Positions 25,065 through 34,786 of a stretch of DNA of 64,000 bases are shown here, piece after piece; the stretch's first letter is position 1; each line of letters starts with the position of its first letter. The stretch covers positions 1 through 64,000 of the forward strand of contig JAJDDF010000009.1 of assembly GCA_029260455.1 (NCBI GenBank), in the 5' to 3' direction. The DNA comes from Phycisphaerales bacterium. Lineage in GTDB: Bacteria > Planctomycetota > Phycisphaerae > Phycisphaerales > UBA1924. Under the pieces are notes generated by a model. The model was not told where the DNA came from, did not search any database, and worked only from the letters and a program-made list of their open reading frames with translations. The translations under genes and the position numbers were made by a program.

Positions 25065-26111
25065 ATGGCTACCATTCTCTCACGTCGCCCCTTCGTACAC
25101 GCCTGTCCCCTCCCGAGGGAACGGGGGAGTATCACGTCATGGGTGCTCACGACACTCATTTCAACCTTCATGCTTGTGGGAGTTCTGCTCTGGATGGTGG
25201 GTGCGTCAGCCCCTGTCGAGAGGGCAAAAACTGGTGCCGACGTTCACATCGTCTGCACGACGCAGATGATCGCAGACGTTGCTCGGCGGGTGGGTGGCGA
25301 ACGGTGTCATGTCATTGCGCTCATGGGCCCGGGTGTTGACCCGCACCTCTATCACCCGACGCGCGATGACACCGGCGCAATGATTACCGCTGACATCGTC
25401 TTCTACAACGGCCTGCACCTCGAAGGTAAAATGACCGACCTGCTTGAGCGCACGGCGCGATCGCGCCCGGTCTTTGCAGTCACGGAGACTCTTTCCCACG
25501 ATGACCTGATCACTCTTTCAGGTCAACATGATCCACATGTTTGGATGGACCCAGTGCTCTGGACGCGCACCATCGATGTCGTTCAAGAGCACCTCTCAGA
25601 GATCGCCCCAACTGGCTCACCCGACTTCGAGCGCAATGCAACAGCGCTCCACAGAGAGTTCGCCGCACTTCATGCCTATTCGCAGCACGTTTTGGATTCT
25701 GTTCCCGAGCGCCAGCGTGTGCTGATGACCGCCCACGATGCCTTCAGCTATTTCGGTCGGCGTTACGCCTTCGATGTCGTCGGCATACAGGGCATTTCCA
25801 CTGAAAGTGAAGCGGGCCTGCGCGATCTGGCACTCATGATCGATACCCTCATTGAACAACATGTCCCGGCGGTATTTATTGAATCTACGGTTGCGCTTCG
25901 TAATATCCGTGCCCTGCGCGCCGGGGCTCAGGCAAAGGGACACGGGGTGCAACTTGGGGGAATGTTGTTCTCAGATGCGGCTGGACCCGATGGAACCTAC
26001 GAAAGCAGCTATGTCGGCATGATCGATCACAACATCACCACCATCGCGCGCGCCCTCGGTGGTGATGCCCCCGAAGGCGGCATGCAAGGCAAACTCTCAC
26101 CAACGCAATGA
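25065..26111 (+). CDS. Metal ABC transporter substrate-binding protein (ZnuA/TroA-like)
   Basis: A 348-aa exported solute-binding protein of the cluster-9 family that carries Zn, Mn or Fe to the membrane permease. The start at 25065 gives a basic N-terminus followed by the signal helix ([19 protein letters not shown]); a GTG start closer to this helix is possible. Metal ligands are visible as DPHLYHP (near residue 93), HDPHVWMDP (near 155), the His of [14 protein letters not shown] (near 223) and Glu in [10 protein letters not shown] (near 270). No His-rich loop typical of ZnuA is present, so Mn or Fe is as likely as Zn. Its ATGA overlap with the ATPase gene marks the operon. Confidence 0.88.
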   Translation: MATILSRRPFVHACPLPRERGSITSWVLTTLISTFMLVGVLLWMVGASAPVERAKTGADVHIVCTTQMIADVARRVGGERCHVIALMGPGVDPHLYHPTRDDTGAMITADIVFYNGLHLEGKMTDLLERTARSRPVFAVTETLSHDDLITLSGQHDPHVWMDPVLWTRTIDVVQEHLSEIAPTGSPDFERNATALHREFAALHAYSQHVLDSVPERQRVLMTAHDAFSYFGRRYAFDVVGIQGISTESEAGLRDLALMIDTLIEQHVPAVFIESTVALRNIRALRAGAQAKGHGVQLGGMLFSDAAGPDGTYESSYVGMIDHNITTIARALGGDAPEGGMQGKLSPTQ

Positions 26112-26941
26112 CACCAAAAACTATCCAACCCGAATCTGCAACTTCTGTGCACCGCAGCGCACTCGCTGAGCGCCCCGAGCACTCGGCGCAGAGTCCCCTG
26201 TCCATTCACGCGATGACCGTTGCCTATGGTAAAAAACCGGTGCTCTGGGATGTTGACTATGACGCCCCCAAGAGCGCCCTGATTGCAATCGTCGGGCCCA
26301 ACGGCGCGGGCAAAAGCACTCTCATCAAAGGGTGCCTCGGTCTTATTCCCCGTGCATCGGGCGTGGTCGAGTTCTGGGGGCAACCTTTCAGGCAGGTGCG
26401 CAAGCGCGTCGCGTACATGCCGCAACGCGAAAGTGTTGACTGGGATTTCCCTGTTTCCGCACTCGATGTGGTCGCGATGGGACGCTATGGGCGCATCGGT
26501 TGGTGTCGCCCGGTTGGGCGAGCGCACAAGCGTGCTGCACTTGACTGCCTCGAACGGGTCGGGCTTGCAGATGTTGCCTCGCGACAGATCGGCAAACTCT
26601 CTGGCGGTCAACAACAACGCGTTTTTCTTGCCCGCTCACTTGCTCAGGACGCTGATCTGTACTTCATGGATGAACCCTTTGCGGGTGTTGATGCCGCCAC
26701 CGAGCGCGCGATTATCAACCTGCTGCGCGAACTGCGCACGCAAGGCCGCACAGTCATCTGCGTGCATCATGATCTCGCCACCGTGCCAGACTATTTTGAT
26801 CATGTGCTGCTGCTCAACATGCGCATTGTTGCTGCGGGCCCGGTAAAAGATGTTCTGACGCAGACAAACATCGCACGCACCTACGGCGGGAGGCTTACCC
26901 TGCTCGCGCAGGCCGCCGAAGCCGTGGCAGCCCAACCATGA
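26108..26941 (+). CDS. Metal ABC transporter ATP-binding protein
   Basis: A 277-aa ABC ATPase for the metal transporter. Walker A is GPNGAGKST near residue 62. The Q-loop is at [14 protein letters not shown], a sequence typical of Mn/Zn importers. The signature is [17 protein letters not shown] and Walker B is [13 protein letters not shown], followed by CVHHDLATV with the H-switch His. It overlaps the substrate-binding gene before it and the first permease gene after it by four bases each. Confidence 0.95.
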   Translation: MTPKTIQPESATSVHRSALAERPEHSAQSPLSIHAMTVAYGKKPVLWDVDYDAPKSALIAIVGPNGAGKSTLIKGCLGLIPRASGVVEFWGQPFRQVRKRVAYMPQRESVDWDFPVSALDVVAMGRYGRIGWCRPVGRAHKRAALDCLERVGLADVASRQIGKLSGGQQQRVFLARSLAQDADLYFMDEPFAGVDAATERAIINLLRELRTQGRTVICVHHDLATVPDYFDHVLLLNMRIVAAGPVKDVLTQTNIARTYGGRLTLLAQAAEAVAAQP

Positions 26942-28209
26942 TCGCCCTTACCGCATCAGCGCCCGCAGCTGTTCCATGGCACGACATCTGGAACATTCTT
27001 GTGCTGCGCGGCGGGCACAACGCCACCATCGTCATGATTGGCTCAGGCCTGCTCGGTCTTGCGGCCGGTCTGGTTGGTGCCTTCGCGCTTCTGCGCAAGC
27101 GCTCACTCAGTGCGGATGCGCTAAGCCATGCAACACTGCCCGGGCTCGCAGGTGCATTTCTCATTGCGCAATGGGCAGGTATTGCCCCAAACGGTGCCAT
27201 CCTTCTATTCGGGGCGGCCCTCGCGGGGCTCATTGCAATGTGGTGTGTTGAACTGATGACCCACCATACGCGCCTCACTGAAGATGCTGCGATTGGTATG
27301 TCTTTGAGCGTTTTCTTTGGCGCAGGAATTGTCCTGCTCACAGTGATTCAGCGTCACGGCGGCGCACAAGGTGGCCTCAAAGGCTTCATCTATGGGCAAG
27401 CGGCTTCAATGATGTCAGATGAAGCAATGCTCACCGGCGGCATCGCCCTGGGAATCATCCTTGTGTCTTTCCTTTTACACAAGGAACTTGCGCTGGTCGC
27501 ATTTGACGAAGCCTTCGCGCGCGTCGGCGGGTGGCGGGTGTTCTTCATCGATGCCATGCTGCTCTTGCTCGTCACGCTCGTCACTGTTGCGGGGCTGCGC
27601 ATTGTCGGTGCGATTCTTATTGTTGCCATGTTGATCATTCCCCCCGCTGCTGCACGCTTGTGGACCGATCGCGTGAGCTTCCTGCTTGTGCTTTCGGGGC
27701 TCATCGGCGGCCTCAGCGCCTACGTCGGTGTTGCAATATCTGCCACCGTCCCCCACGCACCAACTGGCGCAGTTATCGTGCTCAGTGCAGGCGCTGTATT
27801 TTTTGTGAGCCTTCTCGCAGCACCGCGTCGCGGCCTGCTTGCGATCACTCTGCACCACATATCGCTGCACCTGAAGGTCTCACAAGACCACGCCCTGCGC
27901 AGATTGCTGCTTGCAGAGCACGAGACCGTGTCCCAGTACAAGTGCGTGTGGTGGCTCTTTTCAATGCTGCGCCTTCGCAGGCTTGTGCGCGTACATAAGG
28001 GCACGCCGACATTGACGCCATCAGGAGCTGCCCGCGCCACGCGCGTAGCGCGCAATCACAAACTCTGGACGCAATACCTCATCTCCCGCGCCGAAATCGC
28101 TCCTTCCCATGTTGATTGGTCTGTGGACCAAGTTGAACATGTCCTCTCGCCCGAATTGATCGCGGAACTCGAGTACGAACTGGCCCGCGCCGAGGCACCT
28201 ACTTCATGA
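26938..28209 (+). CDS. Metal ABC permease fused to a DtxR-like domain (first)
   Basis: A 423-aa protein. Residues about 15-285 are a cluster-9 permease (ZnuB/MntB type) with repeated hydrophobic helices, including [17 protein letters not shown] and [20 protein letters not shown]. Residues about 290-423 form a soluble tail. It has a winged-helix-like part ([22 protein letters not shown]), then [23 protein letters not shown] and [21 protein letters not shown], which match the metal-binding/dimerisation domain of DtxR/MntR regulators. A regulator tail on a permease suggests that cytoplasmic metal senses and gates transport, or a tethered repressor; this is inference. Confidence 0.88.
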   Translation: MIALTASAPAAVPWHDIWNILVLRGGHNATIVMIGSGLLGLAAGLVGAFALLRKRSLSADALSHATLPGLAGAFLIAQWAGIAPNGAILLFGAALAGLIAMWCVELMTHHTRLTEDAAIGMSLSVFFGAGIVLLTVIQRHGGAQGGLKGFIYGQAASMMSDEAMLTGGIALGIILVSFLLHKELALVAFDEAFARVGGWRVFFIDAMLLLLVTLVTVAGLRIVGAILIVAMLIIPPAAARLWTDRVSFLLVLSGLIGGLSAYVGVAISATVPHAPTGAVIVLSAGAVFFVSLLAAPRRGLLAITLHHISLHLKVSQDHALRRLLLAEHETVSQYKCVWWLFSMLRLRRLVRVHKGTPTLTPSGAARATRVARNHKLWTQYLISRAEIAPSHVDWSVDQVEHVLSPELIAELEYELARAEAPTS

Positions 28210-29552
28210 GTAACGCGATGCACATCTTTCTCTCGATCGATCTCATGCCGTTGCTTGCGGTCACCCTTGCGCTGCTCGCCTGCGGCCTGATCGGCAACTT
28301 CCTTGTCCTGCGCCGTCAGAGCATGCTGGGCGACGCCATCTCGCATGCGGTCCTCCCAGGGCTTGTCATTGCATTCATCCTGAGTGGCACCAGAGCGCCC
28401 CTGCCCATGTTCATCGGCGCGGCAATCGCGGGCGGCGTGGTCGCAGTTCTCGCAGAACTTGTGCGCCGACTCGGACGTGTCGAAGCTGGTGCCTCACTTG
28501 GCACGATGTTCACCATTGCCTTTGCGCTGGGCGTGCTGCTTCTCGAACGCGCCACAAGTGGCGGTGGTGCCGCACGACAGGTCGATCTTGATGCAGACTG
28601 CGTGCTTCACGGCCTGCCGGAAACACTTACCTGGGATGCGCCAAATACCTGGGGCAACGTGTTTACGATCGCTTCACTCGAAACCGCACCGCCTCAAATC
28701 GCAGTGCTTCTTGGCGTATTCATTGTCGTGGCCGCATGTATCGCAATCTTCTTCAAAGAGCTTCGCATCATTTGTTTCGACCCCGCGCTTGCCACCGCGC
28801 TCGGTTTCAAGGCTGGCCCCGCGCAACTGGTCATCGTCGCACTTGTCGCCACCTGCACTGTTGCATCATTCGAAGCGGTGGGTTCAATTCTTGTTATCGC
28901 GGCGCTCATCTGTCCCGCTGCAACGGCGCGCATGCTTACCGATCGCCTGACCACACAAATCTGGCTCAGTGCGATCATCGCGATCAATTCTGCTGTTCTT
29001 GGGTACGCCGCCGCAGGCTTCCTCCCCGGACTCCTATGGGATGGATACGCCGTCAGCGCTGCGGGCGCGATCACCGTCGTCCTTGGCATCGTCTTCACGC
29101 TCAGCGCGCTTTTCTCACCATCGCAAGGTATCGTGGCGCGCGCCATCGCCCGACAGCGCCTTACATCACTCATCGCTGTCGAGGACCTGCTTGCGTTGCT
29201 CTATCGCAGCGAGGAACGGGGCCACCTGCCTATCTCACTTTCCAGTGCCCATCAGACGCTGGGCGGACACCGGGGCACAAAGGCCATCAATCGCGCCCGG
29301 CGCGCCTCTCAGATCGACACCACCGCAGACCGCATCGCGCTCACGGCATCAGGGCAGCGCGACGCCGCCGCCATCATTCGCAGGCATCGGCTCTGGGAGT
29401 CCTATCTGGTCGACGAAGCCGGGATCGCCGCCGATCACACCCATGATGTGGCAGAAGTCCTCGAACACACCCGTGACGATGCGGAAAGGCCCATTGCACC
29501 AGTTGCCGGGCCGGGAATTGATCCTCATGGCAAGGTAATTCCGAAAAAATGA
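28206..29552 (+). CDS. Metal ABC permease fused to a DtxR-like domain (second)
   Basis: A 448-aa second permease overlapping the first by four bases. The membrane part (residues about 10-295) has the family segment MLGDAISHAVLPGLVIAF near the N-terminus and FEAVGSILVIAALICP later. The tail (residues about 300-448) contains GTKAINRARRAS, LTASGQRDAAAIIRRHRLWESYLV, VAEVLEHT and the ending IDPHGKVIP. That last segment is the signature C-terminal end of the DtxR dimerisation domain (DPHG-x-x-IP). Two permeases in one operon suggest a heterodimeric pore. Both carry the tail, so the regulatory domains could pair in the cytoplasm. Confidence 0.9.
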   Translation: MSNAMHIFLSIDLMPLLAVTLALLACGLIGNFLVLRRQSMLGDAISHAVLPGLVIAFILSGTRAPLPMFIGAAIAGGVVAVLAELVRRLGRVEAGASLGTMFTIAFALGVLLLERATSGGGAARQVDLDADCVLHGLPETLTWDAPNTWGNVFTIASLETAPPQIAVLLGVFIVVAACIAIFFKELRIICFDPALATALGFKAGPAQLVIVALVATCTVASFEAVGSILVIAALICPAATARMLTDRLTTQIWLSAIIAINSAVLGYAAAGFLPGLLWDGYAVSAAGAITVVLGIVFTLSALFSPSQGIVARAIARQRLTSLIAVEDLLALLYRSEERGHLPISLSSAHQTLGGHRGTKAINRARRASQIDTTADRIALTASGQRDAAAIIRRHRLWESYLVDEAGIAADHTHDVAEVLEHTRDDAERPIAPVAGPGIDPHGKVIPKK

Positions 29553-29589
29553 CCGTCGCCTCCGTATTATGCGATAGGATGCCTCACAC

Positions 29590-30069
29590 ATGTACGGAAA
29601 ACAAACAGAAACCGCAATCGCTGCCATGAGCAGACTTGCTGAGTGTTACGACGGCGGCAAGACAAGAATCGCGGCAGGTGAAATCGCAAAATCACGTGGC
29701 CTCCAGTCACCGGTTGTCTCAAAAATCCTCGGTGCCCTCTCACAGGCAGGCCTGATCAATGGTGCACGCGGCCCAGGCGGCGGCTACTGGCTCGCAAAAC
29801 CACCCAGCGAAATCACCATATATGACGTTTTTTGCCTCTTCGAACGCGAAAATGCATCAACGGCGTGTCCATTCGGTGGCGGGATCTGCGGCGAAGGCGA
29901 TGGCTGCCCGCTTCACAGCCGCTTGGTTGCTATCAATGAGGCGGTCGACGATCTGCTCCACAAGACCACCTTTGATGGATTCCTCACTGCGGGGCCTGGT
30001 GCCCCCCCTCCCGAGCAGCAAAGCTCTCCCAAGCACCGCGAGTCTTATCGCGCAACTCAACACCGATAA
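29590..30069 (+). CDS. Rrf2-family transcriptional regulator
   Basis: A 159-aa winged-helix regulator. The N-terminal HTH (residues 10-65) has TRIAAGEIAKSRGLQSPVVSKIL and the wing GPGGGYWLAKPP. Four cysteines follow around residues 90-108 (ACPFGGGICGEGDGCPLH), the arrangement that binds an iron-sulfur cluster in IscR/NsrR/RirA-like members. Such proteins sense iron, NO or redox state. Located just after the metal-uptake operon and before a porin, it is a good candidate for iron-dependent control of one or both. The C-terminal tail is short and disordered. Confidence 0.9.
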   Translation: MYGKQTETAIAAMSRLAECYDGGKTRIAAGEIAKSRGLQSPVVSKILGALSQAGLINGARGPGGGYWLAKPPSEITIYDVFCLFERENASTACPFGGGICGEGDGCPLHSRLVAINEAVDDLLHKTTFDGFLTAGPGAPPPEQQSSPKHRESYRATQHR

Positions 30070-30243
30070 CCCCTCTTGAATGATCAGGTAGCGCGGACGA
30101 ATCTCCATCTCAAAACGTGATCACGCCAACTACAGACATCACGACCTGTTGTTCGATATTGTGATATGCTCAGCACTCGGTCATCGCACTTGCGAGAGCA
30201 TGTCGCTCACTTGCTTGCGATGCTGTTAACGAGGAGATTCACG

Positions 30244-31521
30244 ATGAATTATCACAGCGCAGGATGCCTTGGAACTCTTGGCGCACTGGTTCTCGCAGGA
30301 CCAGCACTGGCGCAACAGAATGCGTCCGGCTTGACGGTCGATGATGTTCGCGCGATCGCAGCCGAAGTGCTTGCGGACGCAGACAACAGGTCGAGTCTGT
30401 TGCAAAGCGGCACCGCAGGGCACGACGGTCATTTCTTTCTCAGTGATGGATCCGGCAACTTCCGCTTGGAGTTTCAAGGACGAATCCAAACTCGGTTTAC
30501 CGCCTCGTTCGTCGATGATGACGATGTTGTGAACTCTGACAGCTTCGAGTCCGGCTTCTCCCAGCCGCGTGTGCAGCTCGTCTTCACGGGTCAAGTAGGC
30601 GATCCGAGTTTTATCTATCGAATACAAGGCAAGTTCGGTACCGCGGGCGGAGGCTTCGTGCTCGAAGATGCCTATGTTGGTCATGTGCTCAATGACGATG
30701 GCTGGCTGCTGCTCTGGGGTCAGCTGCGCCTGCCGGTGCTGTGGGAAGATGTGATCAAAGACGTCCGCTCACTTGCGGTTGCGCAATCCGTTGTCAACGC
30801 GGTGTTCAACCCGGGCAGATCTCAGGGCATCTGGGTCCATCGTTCGACCGATGACTGGCGCTTCTGGGCGGGCTTCAGTGATGGGGCTGGCTCAGCGAAC
30901 ACAGATATCACCGCCGAAGCAGCCGACTGGGCCGTCACCAGCCGCGTCGAATTCAAATTCGATGGCGACTGGAGTCAGTTCGATTCGTTCTCATCACCTG
31001 AAGGAAGTGACTTTGCACATAAGGCCGGGCTTGCAGCGCATTGGCAGGATGGGCCCAATGGCTCGACCGTCATCGCCGAAACAACCGTCGGTGCATTCTC
31101 GGCTGACTATATGATCGAAGCCGACGGATGGAATTTCTTTGCTGCGGGCGTCGGGCTCTTTACCGAGATGCCCGGCGGTGTGGACTTCCTCGATTGGGGT
31201 GTCGTTGTGCAGGGCGGCATGTTCCTTCCCGACAGTGACTGGGAACTCTTTGGCCGCTTTGATGCGATCATTCCCGATGGCGATCGCGCGGGCGATGATG
31301 CCTTCAACACACTGACCTTCGGTGCGAATTATTACATTCACGGCCACGCTGCGAAATTCTCTGTCGATGCGCAGTGGTTCTTCGATGCCACTGTTGATAA
31401 CGATCTTGTTGCGGGCATCGCCACTGGCGCCGCCGGCAGCCCAGGCACATTCATTGGCCTGCTTCCCAGCGCCAATGACAACCAGTTAGCACTGCGTATG
31501 CAGTTCCAGTTGCTGTTCTGA
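30244..31521 (+). CDS. Outer-membrane porin (phosphate-selective O/P type)
   Basis: A 425-aa beta-barrel protein; the start at 30244 has GAGGAG upstream and opens a signal peptide (LGTLGALVLAGPALAQ). After a short N-terminal helix (VDDVRAIAAEVLADA), strands begin with FRLEFQGRIQTRFTASF. Alternating aromatic strands continue to the terminal LALRMQFQLLF, whose final Phe is the outer-membrane insertion signal. Features such as GRSQGIWVHRSTDDWRFWAGF and LTFGANYYIHGHAAKFSVDAQW match the OprP/OprO-like porin family. Placed after a metal importer and an Rrf2 regulator, it may admit metal or anions. A terminator follows. Confidence 0.85.
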   Translation: MNYHSAGCLGTLGALVLAGPALAQQNASGLTVDDVRAIAAEVLADADNRSSLLQSGTAGHDGHFFLSDGSGNFRLEFQGRIQTRFTASFVDDDDVVNSDSFESGFSQPRVQLVFTGQVGDPSFIYRIQGKFGTAGGGFVLEDAYVGHVLNDDGWLLLWGQLRLPVLWEDVIKDVRSLAVAQSVVNAVFNPGRSQGIWVHRSTDDWRFWAGFSDGAGSANTDITAEAADWAVTSRVEFKFDGDWSQFDSFSSPEGSDFAHKAGLAAHWQDGPNGSTVIAETTVGAFSADYMIEADGWNFFAAGVGLFTEMPGGVDFLDWGVVVQGGMFLPDSDWELFGRFDAIIPDGDRAGDDAFNTLTFGANYYIHGHAAKFSVDAQWFFDATVDNDLVAGIATGAAGSPGTFIGLLPSANDNQLALRMQFQLLF

Positions 31522-31560
31522 GCGGCCCCTTGGAGCGAACGCTCTAAAGGGTGTACAGCA

Positions 31561-31593
31561 CGCCCGGGCGCTACATGCACCCGGGCGATTTTT
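31561..31593 (+). terminator. Terminator of the porin gene
   Basis: CGCCCGGG (31561-31568) pairs with CCCGGGCG (31580-31587) and is followed by ATTTTTATG. It is a classic Rho-independent stop just upstream of polA. Confidence 0.85.
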
Positions 31594-31654
31594 ATGCGCT
31601 GAACCTGAGAGAATCACGCCGCACCGTAGATGTGCCCCGAGCCGTTGTCCGCCG

Positions 31655-31660
31655 TACACT
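31655..31660 (+). promoter_or_regulatory. Possible -10 element close to the polA start
   Basis: TACACT lies 11 bases before the ATG at 31672, and the same hexamer serves as the -10 of the rpsB and rpsA promoters. If used, the message would be almost leaderless. No good -35 is visible, so this is a weak call. Confidence 0.3.
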
Positions 31661-31671
31661 CGTCGGTCACT

Positions 31672-34533
31672 ATGAAGACCCTCTACCTCATCGATGGCTA
31701 CGCGCAGTTCTTTCGCGCCTATCACGCGATTCGCACGCCCATGACTTCGCCGGTCACGAAGGAACCCACCAACGCGACCTTTGGTTTTGTGGACATGCTG
31801 CTGCGCGTCATTGGCACCATCAAACCGGACTATCTCGCAGTCGCGATCGATGTGTCAGGCGACAAAGAAACGTTCCGGTCCCGACTTTACCCTGAATACA
31901 AAGCCAACCGCGATCCGCCGCCCGAAGACCTTTTTCCGCAGGTGGAACGCTGCATCTCGCTGCTCGAAGCCATTGGCACGCCAGTGCTCGGGGTCGAGGG
32001 CTTCGAAGCAGACGATGTGCTTGCGACGATCGTGCATCAGTTGCACGAAACGCATCCTGATGTGCGCATCCGCATCGTTTCCAAGGATAAAGACCTGCAT
32101 CAACTGCTCACTTCAGGCGATGACACTCATGCGCCGGTTGAAATGCACGATGTGCACACTGATGCGCTGATGACAGCCGAACGACTGAAAGAGGAAAAAG
32201 GCATCACGCCGAGTCAGGTGATCGATCTCCTCGCGCTCATGGGCGACACCGCCGACAATGTGCCCGGCGTGCCGGGGATTGGCCCCAAAACCGCTGCGCA
32301 ACTCATCGGCCAGTTCGGCACACTCGAAGGCGTCATCGAGGCGACAGGTTCAAAGCACAAGCTCATGACCCCCAAACGCCGCGAGAATATTCTTGCGACC
32401 GCGGAAAAGCTGCCACTTTCCAAGACGCTTGTCACCCTGCGCACCGACACGCCGACGCCTTTTGATCTTGACAGCAGCGCCATCGGTTCACTCGATCTCA
32501 CCAAGCTGCCGCCGCTTATGCGCGAACTTGGCTTCCGTCGGCACGAAACCACTGTAAAAACCCTGCTGGGCGATGATTCGGAGGCTAACCCTGCCCCAAC
32601 AGAAAGTACGCCAACTGCAACGAAGGCTCCGCGCCCAGAGACCGGCGGCCTCTTTGATGCACTCGATGATAGCCCAGAGCGCTCCACCAGCGCCGGTGAC
32701 TATCACGCCGTATCCACTCGCGCGCAACTCGAATCGCTGTGTAAAGACCTCACTGCTGCGGGGCGCGCCAAGCGCGTCATTGCCTTTGATACTGAAACCA
32801 CGTCTGTCCATGCGATGCGAGCCGAGCTTGTAGGCCTGTCCTTCAGTATCGCGCCGGGGCGTGGGTGGTACATCCCCGTGCGCTCGCCTGAACCCGAAAC
32901 GCATCTGGATGAAAAAACTGTTCTTGATGCGCTGCGCCCCATTCTTGAATCGCCCGACATCTCAAAGACCGCGCACAACATGAAGTACGACATGCTTGTC
33001 CTCCGCCGGGCAGGCATGCACATGCACGGCGCGACCGACGACACGATGATCGCGTCATTTGTTCTTGATACCTCGCGGTCATCGCATTCACTCAATGCTC
33101 TCGCGCTCGCAGAACTCCAGCACACTTGCACGCCCATCTCTGATCTCATCGGCACCGGAGCGCATCAGAAACGCTTTGATCAGGTGCCTGTAGAGATCGC
33201 ATCGCCTTACGCCGCCGAGGATGCAGACATCGCCCTGCAATTGCGCGAGCGCCTCGTGCCCCAGGTCGAAAAAGAGGGCCTTGGTCCTCTGTATCACACG
33301 CTTGAAATGCCGCTCGTTGAAGTGCTTGCAGAACTCGAATACAACGGCATTCGCGTCGATCCAGACCAACTCGATCAACAACGCGAGGCGATCGCGGTGG
33401 AAATTGATCGCCTGCGCCGCGACATTCAGGATGCTGCCCCGCGCACCTTCAATCCTGACTCACCTAAGCAGCTTGCGACGATTCTCTTCAATACAAAGGA
33501 TGCCGCCGAACCCGGACTTGGCCTCAAACCGATCAAGAAAACCAAGACCGGCTATTCCACCGATGTCGAAGTGCTCGAAACACTTGCAAGTGATGCTGCG
33601 CTTGACACACCCCTGCCAGGGCTGATCGTCGAATATCGCAAGCTCACCAAGCTTGTCAGCACCTATCTCATCGCACTCAAAGATGCGATTCACCCCGAGA
33701 CCGGGCGCATTCATACCTCGTTTCATCAGGCCGCTGCAGCGACCGGACGGCTTGCATCAAGTGATCCCAACCTCCAGAATATTCCCATCCGCTCAGATAT
33801 TGGTCGGCAGATTCGCAAGGCTTTTCTCGCTGAACTTGGGCATGTCCTGATCAGCGCCGACTATTCGCAGGTCGAGTTGCGCTTGCTTGCCCATCTGGCG
33901 CATGACGAAGCGCTCATCGAAGCATTCCGTGCCGGCGAAGACATCCATCGCGCCGTTGCTGCACAGATCAACAACATCGCGCCCGAGCAGGTCACGTCGC
34001 AACAGCGCTCCGGCGCCAAAGCAGTCAACTTCGGCATCGTCTACGGCATCACGGCCTATGGCCTCGCCCGCCAGCTTGGCATTTCCACTTCAGAAGCTGA
34101 CACGATCATCACCGACTACAAGGCGCGCTATGTCGGCATCGATCAGTTCCTGCAAAAGTGCGTCGCCGAGGCGCGAGAGAAGGGATATGTCGAGACCATG
34201 CTGGGCCGACGTCGTCCGATTCCCGGCGTTGACGATCGCAACATGTCGCGCCGGCGCGCCGCTGAACGCCTTGCGATCAATTCTGTGGTGCAGGGGTCGG
34301 CAGCTGACCTGATCAAAAAGGCGATGGTCGACCTGCATGCGGAGTTCAAGGCGGGCCGCCTGCCAGCCCGGATGCTCCTGCAGATTCATGATGAGCTGGT
34401 GTTCGAGGCCGCCGAGGCAGATATCCACACCGCGATCGAAGTGATTCGTGACAAAATGGAATCTGCCCTCGACGTGGATGTCCCAATTATGGTTGATGTT
34501 GTGACTGGCAAGAGCTGGTTCGAAAAGGCATAA
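31672..34533 (+). CDS. polA: DNA polymerase I
   Basis: A 953-aa repair and replication polymerase with all three domains. The 5'-3' exonuclease (residues 1-290) has LIDGYAQFFRAYHA, SKDKDLHQLL and DNVPGVPGIGPKTA. The 3'-5' proofreading domain is intact: DTETTSV near residue 371, TAHNMKYDMLV, and YAAEDAD near residue 510. The polymerase domain has motif A DYSQVELRLLAHL near residue 730, motif B RRSGAKAVNFGIVYG (R...K...YG) near 785-800, and motif C QIHDELVFE near residue 905. It starts at 31672 (MKTLYLIDG) because the 14 residues before it are atypical. It is monocistronic, with a terminator upstream and a 250-bp gap downstream. Confidence 0.97.
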   Translation: MKTLYLIDGYAQFFRAYHAIRTPMTSPVTKEPTNATFGFVDMLLRVIGTIKPDYLAVAIDVSGDKETFRSRLYPEYKANRDPPPEDLFPQVERCISLLEAIGTPVLGVEGFEADDVLATIVHQLHETHPDVRIRIVSKDKDLHQLLTSGDDTHAPVEMHDVHTDALMTAERLKEEKGITPSQVIDLLALMGDTADNVPGVPGIGPKTAAQLIGQFGTLEGVIEATGSKHKLMTPKRRENILATAEKLPLSKTLVTLRTDTPTPFDLDSSAIGSLDLTKLPPLMRELGFRRHETTVKTLLGDDSEANPAPTESTPTATKAPRPETGGLFDALDDSPERSTSAGDYHAVSTRAQLESLCKDLTAAGRAKRVIAFDTETTSVHAMRAELVGLSFSIAPGRGWYIPVRSPEPETHLDEKTVLDALRPILESPDISKTAHNMKYDMLVLRRAGMHMHGATDDTMIASFVLDTSRSSHSLNALALAELQHTCTPISDLIGTGAHQKRFDQVPVEIASPYAAEDADIALQLRERLVPQVEKEGLGPLYHTLEMPLVEVLAELEYNGIRVDPDQLDQQREAIAVEIDRLRRDIQDAAPRTFNPDSPKQLATILFNTKDAAEPGLGLKPIKKTKTGYSTDVEVLETLASDAALDTPLPGLIVEYRKLTKLVSTYLIALKDAIHPETGRIHTSFHQAAAATGRLASSDPNLQNIPIRSDIGRQIRKAFLAELGHVLISADYSQVELRLLAHLAHDEALIEAFRAGEDIHRAVAAQINNIAPEQVTSQQRSGAKAVNFGIVYGITAYGLARQLGISTSEADTIITDYKARYVGIDQFLQKCVAEAREKGYVETMLGRRRPIPGVDDRNMSRRRAAERLAINSVVQGSAADLIKKAMVDLHAEFKAGRLPARMLLQIHDELVFEAAEADIHTAIEVIRDKMESALDVDVPIMVDVVTGKSWFEKA

Positions 34534-34658
34534 GTCAGGCTTTTGCAAGATCTTATAGGACCACAATTCCTCTCTACTGATTGATCTGAATTGCCCTGTC
34601 TGTGCGGGTTTGGTTCGGGTGCCGGTATAAAAGGTAAATTTTCTTACCAGATTAGGGG

Positions 34659-34687
34659 TTGACACAATGGTCCGGATATTGGATTAT
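34659..34687 (+). promoter_or_regulatory. Promoter of the first PEP-CTERM-like gene
   Basis: TTGACA (34659-34664), 17 bases, then GATTAT (34682-34687). The 100-nt leader that follows is strongly purine-rich (GAGAAGAAGAGAGAC and similar) and leads to GAGGAACTTTT before the ATG at 34787. The gap from 34534 to here holds nothing else I can identify. Confidence 0.5.
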
Positions 34688-34786
34688 GCGTGGCAGCGTC
34701 AACGGGCGCGAGAAGAAGAGAGACTTTGAGGAGAGAGTTGCGCAGCGGAAACGTAGCGCGACGTTGAGAGAGGAAGAGGAACTTTT

